Shown here piece by piece: positions 26,967 to 34,960 of a DNA stretch of 64,000 nucleotides (position 1 is the first letter of the stretch; every line of letters starts with the position of its first letter). The position numbers were made by a program, and so were the translations under genes. Under the pieces are notes generated by a model that saw only the letters and a program-made list of their open reading frames with translations, was not told the origin of the DNA and did no database searches. The stretch is from Chloroflexota bacterium (GTDB lineage Bacteria; Chloroflexota; Anaerolineae; Anaerolineales; Villigracilaceae): contig JACPVF010000006.1 of NCBI GenBank assembly GCA_016191845.1, positions 62,001 to 126,000 of the forward strand, read 5' to 3'.

Positions 26967-27569
26967 TTAATCGGTGAACGTGAGGAACCATTTCGTGAGG
27001 AAGAACGTCGCCACCCAGGTCAACAGGTTGAGCGCCACGAAGAACCCGATGATGACATAGTTGCCCGAATTGAAGATGGGTGAGGGCGGCGGGTGCATCA
27101 CGTTGGCGGCGGTGGCAAAGATGACCCGCAGCACGACGATGTAGGCGATGTTGGCGGCCGAAGTCAACAGCTTGTTGCTCATCATCCACAAGCCGACCTG
27201 GAGCAGGACGCCCACCACTGCGAAGGTCACCGCCAGGCGGAAGCGCGGCTCGGACAGGAACAGGCCGTTCCAGTTGGTCTGCATGGCCAGCAGCGAGAGC
27301 GGCAGATACGTCACCCAGAAGACGATGCCCGCCCGTCCCAGCGCGGCGGAACAATGATGGAAGACATCCCGTCGGGTGATGAGCCCCGCCAACCCGGCCA
27401 GTGCGGCGGCGATGAAGGCGATCTCGGCGGTCAGCACCCAGGCGCCGTGCAGGTACACGATGCGCACGTTGGCACCCAGCGACTGCTCCTCGGGCCCGAA
27501 AAGTGCCAGCACGGCAATGGCCAGCACCACGACAAAGAAAAGCATAAGGGGAGATTTGAGTTTGGACAT
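26967..27569 (-). CDS. six-helix membrane protein with distant CcmC-like pattern
   Basis: 200 residues with about six membrane helices. The segment NVRIVYLHGAWVLTAEIAFI and the HxxP-rich loop (NVMHPPPSPIF) recall the heme-handling CcmC/CcsA proteins. The WWD signature is not present, so I do not call it a cytochrome c maturation factor. It is the first gene of a tight minus-strand set with the GT39 enzyme and the methyltransferase. The set may act in envelope glycolipid or glycoprotein modification. Confidence 0.7.
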   Translation of the reverse strand: MSKLKSPLMLFFVVVLAIAVLALFGPEEQSLGANVRIVYLHGAWVLTAEIAFIAAALAGLAGLITRRDVFHHCSAALGRAGIVFWVTYLPLSLLAMQTNWNGLFLSEPRFRLAVTFAVVGVLLQVGLWMMSNKLLTSAANIAYIVVLRVIFATAANVMHPPPSPIFNSGNYVIIGFFVALNLLTWVATFFLTKWFLTFTD

Positions 27570-27593
27570 GACTGGATTGTACCCAAAAATAGT

Positions 27594-28319
27594 CTACGGG
27601 ATGCAATTCGCCACGAATTGCACCTGCACCACCATGTCGTTTGGCGTGAGGATGTGCAGTTGCGCCCAGTAATTGTTCGGTCCGTAAATGACCAGCGATT
27701 TCTGCACCGTCTGTGTGGCGGCCTCGGTGAAGACGCGCGGCTCCTCGTGCGTAACCTCCCCCGCATTGGTCTCCCAGCGCCAATCCACCAGGGCGGGTCC
27801 CTCCGTGGTGATCTCGCCGATGATGAGGACGTACTGCGGGAAGGCCTCACACCCGACCGTGATGCGCGGCGGCTCGGCGCGGACCTCCAGCTTGCTGACC
27901 GTCACATAGGGCGGATCCACCACGGGCAGCGACTCCGTTTCCCCGTCCAGGTCGGTGGCGCTGGCCGCCACCCAGCAGAGTTCTCCGGGAAAGTTCGGAT
28001 TATGCAGGTACCACCACGAGCCTGTGAAATCCTTGCCTGCGACCTGCGCCGTCTGGAACGGGGCGAGATTGTCCACCACGGCGTAGATGGTACCAGGCCC
28101 AAAGCGGCAGTTGACGGGGAATTCGCGCGCCGCGGCGTAGACGGTCGGCGGGCGTGGGGTGCGGGTGGGGACGAGCGTGGGGGTGGATGATGGAATCGAA
28201 ACGGTGACAGTTATGGGCGCAGGGGTGAAGGTGGGCGTAGATGAATCCTCCGCAGGGAAGCGGCAGCCTGCCAATCCCAGCGCAAGCGCGAGGGCGGCGA
28301 ACCAGACACGCGGTCGCAT
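27594..28319 (-). CDS. lipoprotein with SH3-like domain
   Basis: 241 residues. The signal peptide ends in LGLAGC, so it is lipid-anchored. A Thr/Pro-rich linker (STPTLVPTRTPRPP) leads to an SH3_3-type bacterial domain (NCRFGPGTIYAVVDNLAPFQ, then WWYLHNPNFPGELCWVAAS). A beta-sandwich of about 110 residues ends the protein. This is a common Chloroflexota surface-lipoprotein layout that often binds cell-wall or glycan material. Function unknown. It ends 24 bp upstream of the six-helix gene and could be co-transcribed. Confidence 0.82.
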   Translation of the reverse strand: MRPRVWFAALALALGLAGCRFPAEDSSTPTFTPAPITVTVSIPSSTPTLVPTRTPRPPTVYAAAREFPVNCRFGPGTIYAVVDNLAPFQTAQVAGKDFTGSWWYLHNPNFPGELCWVAASATDLDGETESLPVVDPPYVTVSKLEVRAEPPRITVGCEAFPQYVLIIGEITTEGPALVDWRWETNAGEVTHEEPRVFTEAATQTVQKSLVIYGPNNYWAQLHILTPNDMVVQVQFVANCIP

Positions 28320-28460
28320 GATGTCTCCTCCTGGACTTCAAATTCGGCGTTTGAAAATGACCTTGTGTTCTTGCTTATTGTATAACAAACCCACCTCGGA
28401 TATGATGCGAAAATGTCACTTTCCCGCTTTGGGTGTGTTTTAATAAACCATTATCAAATC

Positions 28461-28492
28461 TTGACAAGTTTTTTACAACCGCGTGCTATCCT
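28461..28492 (+). promoter_or_regulatory. sigma-70-type promoter
   Basis: TTGACA at 28461-28466 is a perfect -35. Two -10 candidates follow: TGCTAT at a 17-bp spacing (28484), or the extended TGCTATCCT ending at 28492. Transcription would enter the Gly/Trp-rich membrane-protein gene at 28519. Confidence 0.6.
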
Positions 28493-28518
28493 TTGTGCTG
28501 TCAACAAAAGGAGAAACT

Positions 28519-28902
28519 ATGAAAAATATCTGGAAATGGATCCTTGGGGTTTTAGTGGTTGTGCTGGTCCTGGGCGCGGTGAGCTTCGCAGCCTACATGT
28601 GGACCAGTCACTCGGCCTTCATGTCTGGGAATTACGCCCGCGGTTGGGATGGCCCGATGATGCGCGGCAATGACGGCTGGAACCGCGGCTGGAACAATGG
28701 TCCGATGATGATGACGGGACGCGGCGGTTTCCTGCCCTTCTTGGGTCCGTTCGCCCTGCTAGGCGGGCTGGTGAAACTGGCTTTCTTCGGCGCGCTGCTC
28801 TACGGGGCATACTGGTTGGGCAAACGCAACGCCCGCGTGGTGGTGGATACTCTGCCTGCGGCTCCTGCTGAACCCGCTCCCCAGGCTGACAAGCCTGCCT
28901 AA
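28519..28902 (+). CDS. small membrane protein with Gly/Trp/Met-rich loop
   Basis: 127 residues. AAAGGAG lies upstream of the ATG with good spacing. There are two membrane helices (~6-28 and ~78-98). The loop between them is made of GW/GN/MM-rich sequence (NDGWNRGWNNGPMMMTGRGG). A Pro/Ala-rich tail ends the protein. Methionine- and histidine-rich loops of this kind are sometimes found in copper-handling membrane proteins, but here the loop has few His, so the role is open. It is monocistronic with a clear promoter and terminator. Confidence 0.75.
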   Translation: MKNIWKWILGVLVVVLVLGAVSFAAYMWTSHSAFMSGNYARGWDGPMMRGNDGWNRGWNNGPMMMTGRGGFLPFLGPFALLGGLVKLAFFGALLYGAYWLGKRNARVVVDTLPAAPAEPAPQADKPA

Positions 28903-28922
28903 ATCCCCAATCCAACATACGG

Positions 28923-28957
28923 ACCGTCCCGTGAGATCCTCACGGGACGGTTTTATT
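28923..28957 (+). terminator. strong Rho-independent terminator
   Basis: A perfect 13-bp stem (28923-28935 with 28939-28951) with a 3-nt loop is followed by TTTATTT. Confidence 0.9.
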
Positions 28958-28980
28958 TAAAACTTATCCAAAAAATCTTT

Positions 28981-29064
28981 TTCGTCCTGAGCGGTGGGAC
29001 TGCGTGTTCGTAGCAGTCCCGTAGTCGAAGGACAAGGGTGTTTCGACTGCGCTCCGCTCAACGG
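28981..29064. repeat. dispersed palindromic repeat, family 2, copy 1
   Basis: The segment starts TTCGTCCTGAGCGG, holds an inner palindrome (GGGACTGC...GCAGTCCC), ends GTCGAAGGAC, and is followed by TTTCGACTGCGCTCCGCTCA. The ends match, in opposite orientation, the element at 61924-61967. It fills the gap between the small membrane-protein gene and the chagasin-like gene. Confidence 0.7.
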
Positions 29065-29095
29065 AAGAGTTTTAATTTTTGGATAGATGCTTGTT

Positions 29096-29497
29096 TCACT
29101 TAACCTTCACGGTGAAGGTCTGTGTCTGCTCGGGGTCGACGGGATCGTTCGAGGGCGGATAGTAGCCGAGGGTGATGGTGGCCTCGCCCGCGCCGACCGC
29201 CTGGAAGGTCCACACGTCCACACCGCCGCCGCCCACCAGTCCAGGCTCGCTGGTGGATTTGTAATCCTTGCTGACGAATTTCACCACGGTCTCATCCAGG
29301 GCACCGACGATCTCCCAGTGATAGCCCGTGGTGGGGTTGGATGCGAGCATGAGCTTGAACATGCTGCCTGCCGTCGCCTCCAGTTGACGGGCGGGGTCGG
29401 AGATCGCGATGGTCGGCGCGGGGGTGGGGGAGGAGGCTCCGCCGCAGGCCGTGAGCAGCAGGGACAACGCAAGTGTGAAGAAGAGGATTCGTTTCAT
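29096..29497 (-). CDS. chagasin-like (I42) cysteine-protease inhibitor lipoprotein
   Basis: 133 residues. A lipoprotein signal peptide ends in LLLTACG. The mature domain carries the three I42 loops: NPTTGYHW, the glycine-rich VGGGGVDVWTFQAVGAGE, and a late YYPPSNDP loop. Chagasins are tight-binding inhibitors of papain-like proteases. Here it would act outside the membrane, perhaps against predator or host enzymes, or as regulator of an own enzyme. It is 9 bp downstream of the upstream lipoprotein gene's stop, so the two are likely co-transcribed. Confidence 0.88.
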   Translation of the reverse strand: MKRILFFTLALSLLLTACGGASSPTPAPTIAISDPARQLEATAGSMFKLMLASNPTTGYHWEIVGALDETVVKFVSKDYKSTSEPGLVGGGGVDVWTFQAVGAGEATITLGYYPPSNDPVDPEQTQTFTVKVK

Positions 29498-29506
29498 TTT
29501 GACTCC

Positions 29507-30097
29507 TTATGAGATCCAGACCATGATCTGTTCTTTCAAGATCCATTCGCCATTCTGCTTTTCGAGCAGATAATACGTGCCATCGCCCATCAGCGGTCCG
29601 CCCACCCAGCCGACGTAGACCAGCGCCTGGTCGAGGGTGCGGTTGAAGCCCACGCGCGAGAACTCCGTGTAGCCTGCCATCGAATACTTCTTGTAGAAAG
29701 CGTCCCAACCGTCGGACTGTTTGAAGATGGCGCTTCGTTCTTCATCGCTCAAGAGTACATATTTCACGCCCAGGTCCATATCGGGTGAAAGCTGGCTGGG
29801 CTGGGCGTTGCGCTCCATGTAATTGTCGATTGTGTCCTTCGATACGCTCTTCAACCCAGATTTGATATAGTCGAGCATTTGTTTCGGGTTGTCGAGGTCC
29901 ATGTTGGTGGACGTGTCCTGCAGGATTACCATCGGTCCGTTCAGGTCATTGGCGAAGAAGGCATATACTGCCTGCTCCTCCTTTTCGATGTCGGCCTGGC
30001 TGGGCTGGGATTGGGGCGTGAACAACCCGCAGGCTGACTGGGCCAGGGTCAGGATGAGCAGGGCGATCAGGGCGGGGCGGAACAGGCGTGTGGACAT
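29507..30097 (-). CDS. lipoprotein of unknown function
   Basis: 196 residues from ATG 30097, chosen because GAGGAG lies 7 nt upstream. The lipobox is AQSACG. The mature part (~160 residues) contains helices with charged faces (ADIEKEEQAVYAFFANDLNG) and a C-terminal beta stretch (GDGTYYLLEKQNGEWILKEQ) resembling NTF2-like or DUF4878-type domains. I do not make a firm family call. It is paired with the chagasin-like inhibitor gene. Confidence 0.75.
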   Translation of the reverse strand: MSTRLFRPALIALLILTLAQSACGLFTPQSQPSQADIEKEEQAVYAFFANDLNGPMVILQDTSTNMDLDNPKQMLDYIKSGLKSVSKDTIDNYMERNAQPSQLSPDMDLGVKYVLLSDEERSAIFKQSDGWDAFYKKYSMAGYTEFSRVGFNRTLDQALVYVGWVGGPLMGDGTYYLLEKQNGEWILKEQIMVWIS

Positions 30098-30133
30098 GGG
30101 CACTCTCCTCTGGATGATTTGTATCATACCCAC

Positions 30134-30181
30134 GGGCAAAAATTGCGCTTTCCATCATCTAAAAGGGCGCAATTTTTGCCC
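30134..30181. repeat. 15-bp perfect inverted repeat
   Basis: GGGCAAAAATTGCGC (30134-30148) and its complement (30167-30181) flank an 18-nt loop, between the lipoprotein start and the end of the ABC-2 permease gene on the same strand. It may be the terminator of the ABC transcript or an operator for the lipoprotein pair. The rest of 30098-30269 is empty. Confidence 0.65.
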
Positions 30182-30269
30182 GAGTGCGGTATACACCCAA
30201 AGGATGATCCCCGTCCACGATTTGTTCCGCGTCTTTCATGGGACGTTGGTCATGGCCCCGTTTCGGAGC

Positions 30270-32051
30270 CTATTCCTCGCCCAGGCGTTCCACCCGCTTG
30301 CGGACCAGCATCAACGGGCCAACGGCGCAGCCCAAACCCACGCTCCCGCCGATCAGCAATCCGCCCAGGTAGCCGTAGACCAGCGGCAGGTGGAAGAAAC
30401 TGACCAGTCCCAGCGGGGCGATGAAGAGCAGGAAGGAGATCGGCAGGAAGAGCATGGTCACGATCTGGCCGAGGCAGCCCATCCCACCGGCATTGATCTT
30501 GCGCGGATCATCCCAGGTGAAGTTGGCGCCCGCCACGCCAAAGGCCAGCAGGATACCTGCCATGCCCGCCTGACACAACAGCATGGCGACCAGCCCATAC
30601 CCGAAGTCCACGAGGGACATACGTTGGAGGATCGCGATGCCGACCAGGAAGATCGACCCCAACGCGACGGTGGGCAGGTACGCCACCAGGAACTTGGCGG
30701 CCAGCAATTGCGAACTACGCACGGGCGCGACCTTTAAGATCCAGTAGTTTTTGCCCTCCTGCGAGAAGCCCATGCCCGCCAGGCGCGAGAGCAGCGTCCA
30801 GCCGACGAACAGGGACATGCCCACGTTGCCGTAGGCCAGCATCAGGCGCATCGAGTCCATGAACCAATCGGGGGCCTCGCCGCGCCCTGCAGGGACCTCG
30901 CCCGCGCCGCGGAACAGGATGAAGCTGTAGATGACACCCATGATGAGCGGCGTGATCAGCTGCGACAGGTTGCGCAGGTCGCGCCACAGGGTGGTGAAAT
31001 CTTTTTGCACCAGGCCCAGCACGGGGGCGGATAGCAGCCGCGTCAACCCCGCCGAAACGGGGGTGGACTCCGCCTGGATGGGGCGCGGGGTGCGGACCGT
31101 CTTCTTCTTCCGCTCGATGACCTGCATGCCCGCCCAGCCCGTGTAGTACCAGCGCTCGGCGGTATTCAGCGATGCCATGAATACGACGGCGGCGATTCCC
31201 ACGGTGAGGACGACCAGCCCCAGGCCTTCGAGCCAGCGGCCTTCGCCCACCGCCGTCAACCCGCGGCCCGCCCAGTTGAGCGGAAGCCAAGGCGTGCTGG
31301 CGGCCATCATCATTCCGCTGATGCGCGCGCCTGAGATGCTGCTGGCGTGATCGCCGTAGGCATTGGCCAGGTTGCCCATCTGTGAGCAGGTAAAGCCGAA
31401 GATGGCGCCGATGAACCCGAGGATCTCGGCCGCGCGGCGTGGCGGCAGGACCCGCACCACCAGCATGACCAGCAGTGCAGAGATGCCCGCCGCGGCCAGC
31501 GCCAGCAGGATCATCACGACGATCACCAGCGGGTAGAAGAGCAGGTTGTAATGCTGCGACCAGCCCAGTCCGTAGAGGATCGGCAGGCCGAAGAAACTGA
31601 CCAATGCAAAGTTGGGCAGGATGGCCTGCAACAGCTTGGCGACGAACACCGCGCGGATCGGCACGGGCGAGGCCAGCAGGAAGTCCATGTCGCCTGAAAG
31701 GTACAGAGCCTGTAACAGCACGCCGAAACTGGTCAGCAGGATGCCCATGAACAGCGCGGTCAGCGTCAGGGCAGGGATCATGCGCAGGAAGGGCCGCAGG
31801 TCCATCTGCATGTACTGGGTCAGGTCGGGCGAGGTCAGCAGGCCCAGCAGGTATTGACTCAGCATGAACAGGCCGAAGGCGATGGACAGGATCATCAGCC
31901 ACAGCGCAATCAGGCCGATCTTGCGGCGGAGCTTGGCATGGCGGAACCCATTGAAGGTCAGGCGCACGCGCAGGCCCAGCAGTTTCCAGACCGCGGGCAG
32001 GATGCGCGGGTCGGGCCCAAGGAGGGTGGGGTGGAGCGGGGCGTCGTTCAT
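30270..32051 (-). CDS. ABC-2-type transporter permease (large)
   Basis: 593 residues from the ATG that overlaps the ATPase stop (ATGA). About 12 hydrophobic segments are grouped into two halves separated by a basic cytoplasmic linker (VIERKKKTVRTPRPIQAEST, ~residues 305-325). Such double-length permeases occur with a single ATPase subunit in many Gram-positive-like bacteria. PVPIRAVFVAKL and PVRSSQLLAAKFLVAYLPT are the repeated amphipathic coupling-helix motifs of the family. It would pump an unknown substrate out with the ATPase encoded upstream. Confidence 0.87.
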   Translation of the reverse strand: MNDAPLHPTLLGPDPRILPAVWKLLGLRVRLTFNGFRHAKLRRKIGLIALWLMILSIAFGLFMLSQYLLGLLTSPDLTQYMQMDLRPFLRMIPALTLTALFMGILLTSFGVLLQALYLSGDMDFLLASPVPIRAVFVAKLLQAILPNFALVSFFGLPILYGLGWSQHYNLLFYPLVIVVMILLALAAAGISALLVMLVVRVLPPRRAAEILGFIGAIFGFTCSQMGNLANAYGDHASSISGARISGMMMAASTPWLPLNWAGRGLTAVGEGRWLEGLGLVVLTVGIAAVVFMASLNTAERWYYTGWAGMQVIERKKKTVRTPRPIQAESTPVSAGLTRLLSAPVLGLVQKDFTTLWRDLRNLSQLITPLIMGVIYSFILFRGAGEVPAGRGEAPDWFMDSMRLMLAYGNVGMSLFVGWTLLSRLAGMGFSQEGKNYWILKVAPVRSSQLLAAKFLVAYLPTVALGSIFLVGIAILQRMSLVDFGYGLVAMLLCQAGMAGILLAFGVAGANFTWDDPRKINAGGMGCLGQIVTMLFLPISFLLFIAPLGLVSFFHLPLVYGYLGGLLIGGSVGLGCAVGPLMLVRKRVERLGEE

Positions 32052-32815
32052 TTCAGGATTTCGGCGATCTCGGCCTCTTCGGCGCCGCCCGTCAGGCCGA
32101 GGAAGATGTCTTCGAGGCTGGCTTCGCCGGTCTGGTCGAGGGTGCGCAGTTCGTCCATGGTGCCGACGGCCACCAGCTGGCCCTTGTTGATGATGCCGAT
32201 GCGGTCGCACATGCGCTCGGCGATCTCGAGGATGTGCGTCGAGAGCATCACCGCTGCGCCGCGGTCGGCCATCTGGCGCAGGATGTCCTTGATCAGGCGG
32301 GCCGACTTCGGGTCCAGGCCGACGGTGGGCTCGTCGAGGACGAGCACTTTCGGGTCGTGCATCAGCGCGGCAGCCAGCGAAGCCTTCTGCTGCATGCCGT
32401 GGCTGTACGAGTCGACGGTGTCATCGGCGGCGGCCGTCAGGTCGAAGGTCTTGAGCAGTTCGTCGATGCGGCGGGCGGTCTGCTGGCGGTCGAGGTTGTA
32501 CAGGTCGCCCACGAAGCGCAGCAATTCGCGTCCGCTCAGTTTGGCGTACAGGTTGGGCGTATCGGGCACATATCCGCTCGAGGCCTTGGACAGCATGGGC
32601 TGGGCCTGGACGTCGTATCCCGCCACTTTGACGGTGCCCGCCGTCGGCTGGAGCAGCCCGACGATCATCTTGATGGTGGTGGTCTTGCCGGCTCCGTTCG
32701 GGCCGAGGAATCCGAACACCTCGCCGCTGTACACTTCGAAGCTGACGTCGTTCACGGCGACCTTGTCGCCGTAGCGTTTGATCAGGTGACTGGTTTCGAT
32801 CAGAGTTTCAGGCAT
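32048..32815 (-). CDS. ABC transporter ATP-binding subunit
   Basis: 255 residues. Walker A GPNGAGKTTT, Q-loop and the signature (SYSHGMQQKASLAAALMHDP, a degenerate SHGMQQ type common in ABC-2 exporters), Walker B VLVLDEPTVGLDP and STHILEIAERMCD H-loop are all present. A short C-terminal extension follows. GGAG lies 5 nt before the ATG. The stop overlaps the permease start by 4 bp, so the two are translationally coupled. Starts of this gene and the sigma factor are divergent across 133 bp. Confidence 0.94.
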   Translation of the reverse strand: MPETLIETSHLIKRYGDKVAVNDVSFEVYSGEVFGFLGPNGAGKTTTIKMIVGLLQPTAGTVKVAGYDVQAQPMLSKASSGYVPDTPNLYAKLSGRELLRFVGDLYNLDRQQTARRIDELLKTFDLTAAADDTVDSYSHGMQQKASLAAALMHDPKVLVLDEPTVGLDPKSARLIKDILRQMADRGAAVMLSTHILEIAERMCDRIGIINKGQLVAVGTMDELRTLDQTGEASLEDIFLGLTGGAEEAEIAEILK

Positions 32816-32948
32816 GGGGGCTCCAGAAATTTTGGGTAAGTATCCTAATTGTATACGCAAGTGGCGGGGACGGGGATGCGAAAACGTCCACTATCCTTTT
32901 TGCGTTCCGGGGATAATATACATAGAGAATTCTCCGAAAGTTCCATGC

Positions 32949-33503
32949 ATGGATGACTTATCCGCAATCACCCGCATCAAACAAGGCGATTTGAACGGCC
33001 TGGAGCCCCTGGTGCACCGCTATCAGGCGCAAGCCGTCCAGGCTGCGTACCTGATCGTGTACGATCGCGCGCTGGCAGAGGACGTGGCCCAGTCGGCGTT
33101 CGTCACGGTGGCCGAACGCATCCACCAGTTCGACGAGGGACGCCCGTTCGCTCCCTGGTTCTTCCGCATTGTGGTCAATGCCGCGCTCAAGGCGGCTGCC
33201 AGACAGAAACGCAGCCGCTCGCTGGAAGAGTTGGACGAATCCGCCGCTTCGCTGGCCCATTGGTTGACCGATCCCAGCCCCAGGCCTGAACAGGCTCTGG
33301 AGGAAAAACAGGTCCGCGCCCACGTACTGGATGCCATCCATAGCCTGCCTCCCGAGGGACGTGCCGTGATCGTAATGCGCTACTACCTCGACCTGAGCGA
33401 AGCGGAAATGTCGGCCCGCCTGGAACGTCCGCTCAGCACCATCAAATGGTGGCTGCGAGACGCGCGCAAGCGCCTGGCCGGCCTGATGAACGGAAGGAAT
33501 TGA
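32949..33503 (+). CDS. ECF sigma-70 family RNA polymerase sigma factor
   Basis: 184 residues. Region 2 (residues ~5-85) has RYQAQAVQAAYLIVYDRALA, EDVAQSAFVTVAERI and the -10-recognition FAPWFFRIVVNAALK. Region 4 is near the C-terminus (LPPEGRAVIVMRYYLDLSEA, MSARLERPLSTIKWWLRDAR). There is no region 1 or 3, as expected for ECF factors. The start is the first in-frame ATG of the conserved domain. The partner gene begins 2 bp after its stop, the usual sigma/anti-sigma order. The promoter may be autoregulated: GGATAATATA lies 35 bp upstream. Confidence 0.93.
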   Translation: MDDLSAITRIKQGDLNGLEPLVHRYQAQAVQAAYLIVYDRALAEDVAQSAFVTVAERIHQFDEGRPFAPWFFRIVVNAALKAAARQKRSRSLEELDESAASLAHWLTDPSPRPEQALEEKQVRAHVLDAIHSLPPEGRAVIVMRYYLDLSEAEMSARLERPLSTIKWWLRDARKRLAGLMNGRN

Positions 33504-33505
33504 AC

Positions 33506-34924
33506 ATGGACAAGCAAACCATCCAGTCCATTTTGCAGGACGCGCTGGAAGAGCAGATTCCTTCTGCAGAGATCGACCTCTGGCGTGCCGTCGAGCAGGG
33601 CCTTGTTGCGGGAACCGCCAAACAACAAGGAGTAAACATGAACACAACTCAACCGCGCCGCATTCCGCGTGCCGCCTTTGCCCTGATCATCATGGCCATC
33701 CTGCTGGCGTTGACCTTCATCACGCCACAGGGACGTGCCTTCGCACAAAGCATCCTAAGGTTTTTCATCCGCTCCAGCAGTGACTCGATTTCTGTACCGA
33801 CGGCTGAACCTTATCGATGGATAACGACCACACCCGGCGCACCCCTGCCGACCAGCACTCCCCGCCCGGCGGAGGCTGCCTTTGCGGCCGAGTGCGGTGA
33901 TTTCTCCAACCCAACCTGTTCAGTGGAACAAATTCGGGGCATGGTGAATTTCCCGGTCAAGGAACTTGGGAAGATCCCCGAAGGCTTTTACTTGGCCGGT
34001 GCAACGGGCGGACCCGACAGCGTGATCCTGACCTATTACTACGAAGAACAAAACGGCAGCATCACAATTACCATCGAACGTTGGACGGGCGCTCCCTCTT
34101 CGCAGTCGGATCTTGTCGGCTCCAGCGCCGAGGTCGAGAAGGTGCAAGTCGGTTCCATTGAAGGCGAGTATTTCAAAGGTGTCTTTGCATACGAGGACGG
34201 AAGCGACACCGCCACATGGGACCCCGATTTCGGGAACGAAACCTTGCGCTGGGTCGATGGCGATGTCTCCTATACCATCCTGTATTTCTATCCGCCCATC
34301 CCGATGGGAAAGGAAGGCATGGTTGCCCTGGCGGAAACCATGACCACGGAGGTGGTGGAGAAACTCCCCACCCCCACGCCGGGCCCCTTCGACATGGCTT
34401 GGGATCCGCGGGACATGTACAACCTGGGCATTCCTGAAGCAGAGGAGAAGGCCGGGTTCACCCTCCTGTTGCCCACGAGACTGCCCGATATTTTCATCCT
34501 CATCGGCGCTCATTATGAAGAGGAAAACAACACGGTTTGGGTTTATTACCAGCTCGACCCGAATCGATCAGGCGACACCTCCAACGGGCTGGTGCTCCGC
34601 GAACAGTCTGCAACGAACCCTGAAGACAGCGCCCTTGGCGACATCATAATCGGCGACTACAACACGTTGCCCGAGGGAAATCCCGAAAACCTCATGGTCG
34701 TCCCTGCCGACGCCAGGTTGGAGACGGTGCAAATCGGCGACAATACCGGGAAATACATCGAAGGTGTGTGGAGTGGAACGGATTGTTGCGGCTGGCAGTG
34801 GGATCCGATGCCCTGCATGAAAACCCTGCGCTGGTGGGCGAATGGCCGTGCCTTCGAATTGACCTACACGGGGACGGAGCTTCAAAAGGAGGATCTGCTG
34901 TCCATTGCAGCCAGCATCCAATGA
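33506..34924 (+). CDS. membrane-anchored anti-sigma-like protein with large ectodomain
   Basis: 472 residues. GGAAGG precedes the ATG, which is 2 bp after the sigma-factor stop. A short cytoplasmic N-terminus (~50 residues, DKQTIQSILQDALEEQIPSA), where anti-sigma binding is expected, leads to one membrane helix (~55-72). Two similar extracytoplasmic DUF4367-like domains follow a Pro/Thr linker: FPVKELGKIPEGFYLAGATG (~150-320) and TLLLPTRLPDIFILIGAHYE (~330-470). A CxxxC zinc-binding motif is absent in the cytoplasmic part. The tandem ectodomain may sense an envelope signal. The anti-sigma role is inferred from position and topology. Confidence 0.8.
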   Translation: MDKQTIQSILQDALEEQIPSAEIDLWRAVEQGLVAGTAKQQGVNMNTTQPRRIPRAAFALIIMAILLALTFITPQGRAFAQSILRFFIRSSSDSISVPTAEPYRWITTTPGAPLPTSTPRPAEAAFAAECGDFSNPTCSVEQIRGMVNFPVKELGKIPEGFYLAGATGGPDSVILTYYYEEQNGSITITIERWTGAPSSQSDLVGSSAEVEKVQVGSIEGEYFKGVFAYEDGSDTATWDPDFGNETLRWVDGDVSYTILYFYPPIPMGKEGMVALAETMTTEVVEKLPTPTPGPFDMAWDPRDMYNLGIPEAEEKAGFTLLLPTRLPDIFILIGAHYEEENNTVWVYYQLDPNRSGDTSNGLVLREQSATNPEDSALGDIIIGDYNTLPEGNPENLMVVPADARLETVQIGDNTGKYIEGVWSGTDCCGWQWDPMPCMKTLRWWANGRAFELTYTGTELQKEDLLSIAASIQ

Positions 34925-34931
34925 GTGAAAG

Positions 34932-34960
34932 AACAGGGCGGCCTATGGGCCGCCCTGTTT
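34932..34960. terminator. bidirectional terminator
   Basis: A perfect 12-bp stem (34932-34943 with 34948-34959) lies between the convergent anti-sigma-like and AlkZ-like genes. TTT follows on the + strand. Confidence 0.85.

Noticed and set aside
26967-27569. CcmC cytochrome c maturation gene (to serve the 15-heme cytochrome)
   Set aside because: The resemblance is limited to a few residues; the WWD heme motif is missing and its neighbours are glycosyltransferase and methyltransferase genes.
30715-31902. Minus-strand 395-codon ORF overlapping the ABC-2 permease
   Set aside because: It is an out-of-frame reading of the permease gene with Arg/His/Pro-rich composition; the membrane-protein frame is clearly the real one.
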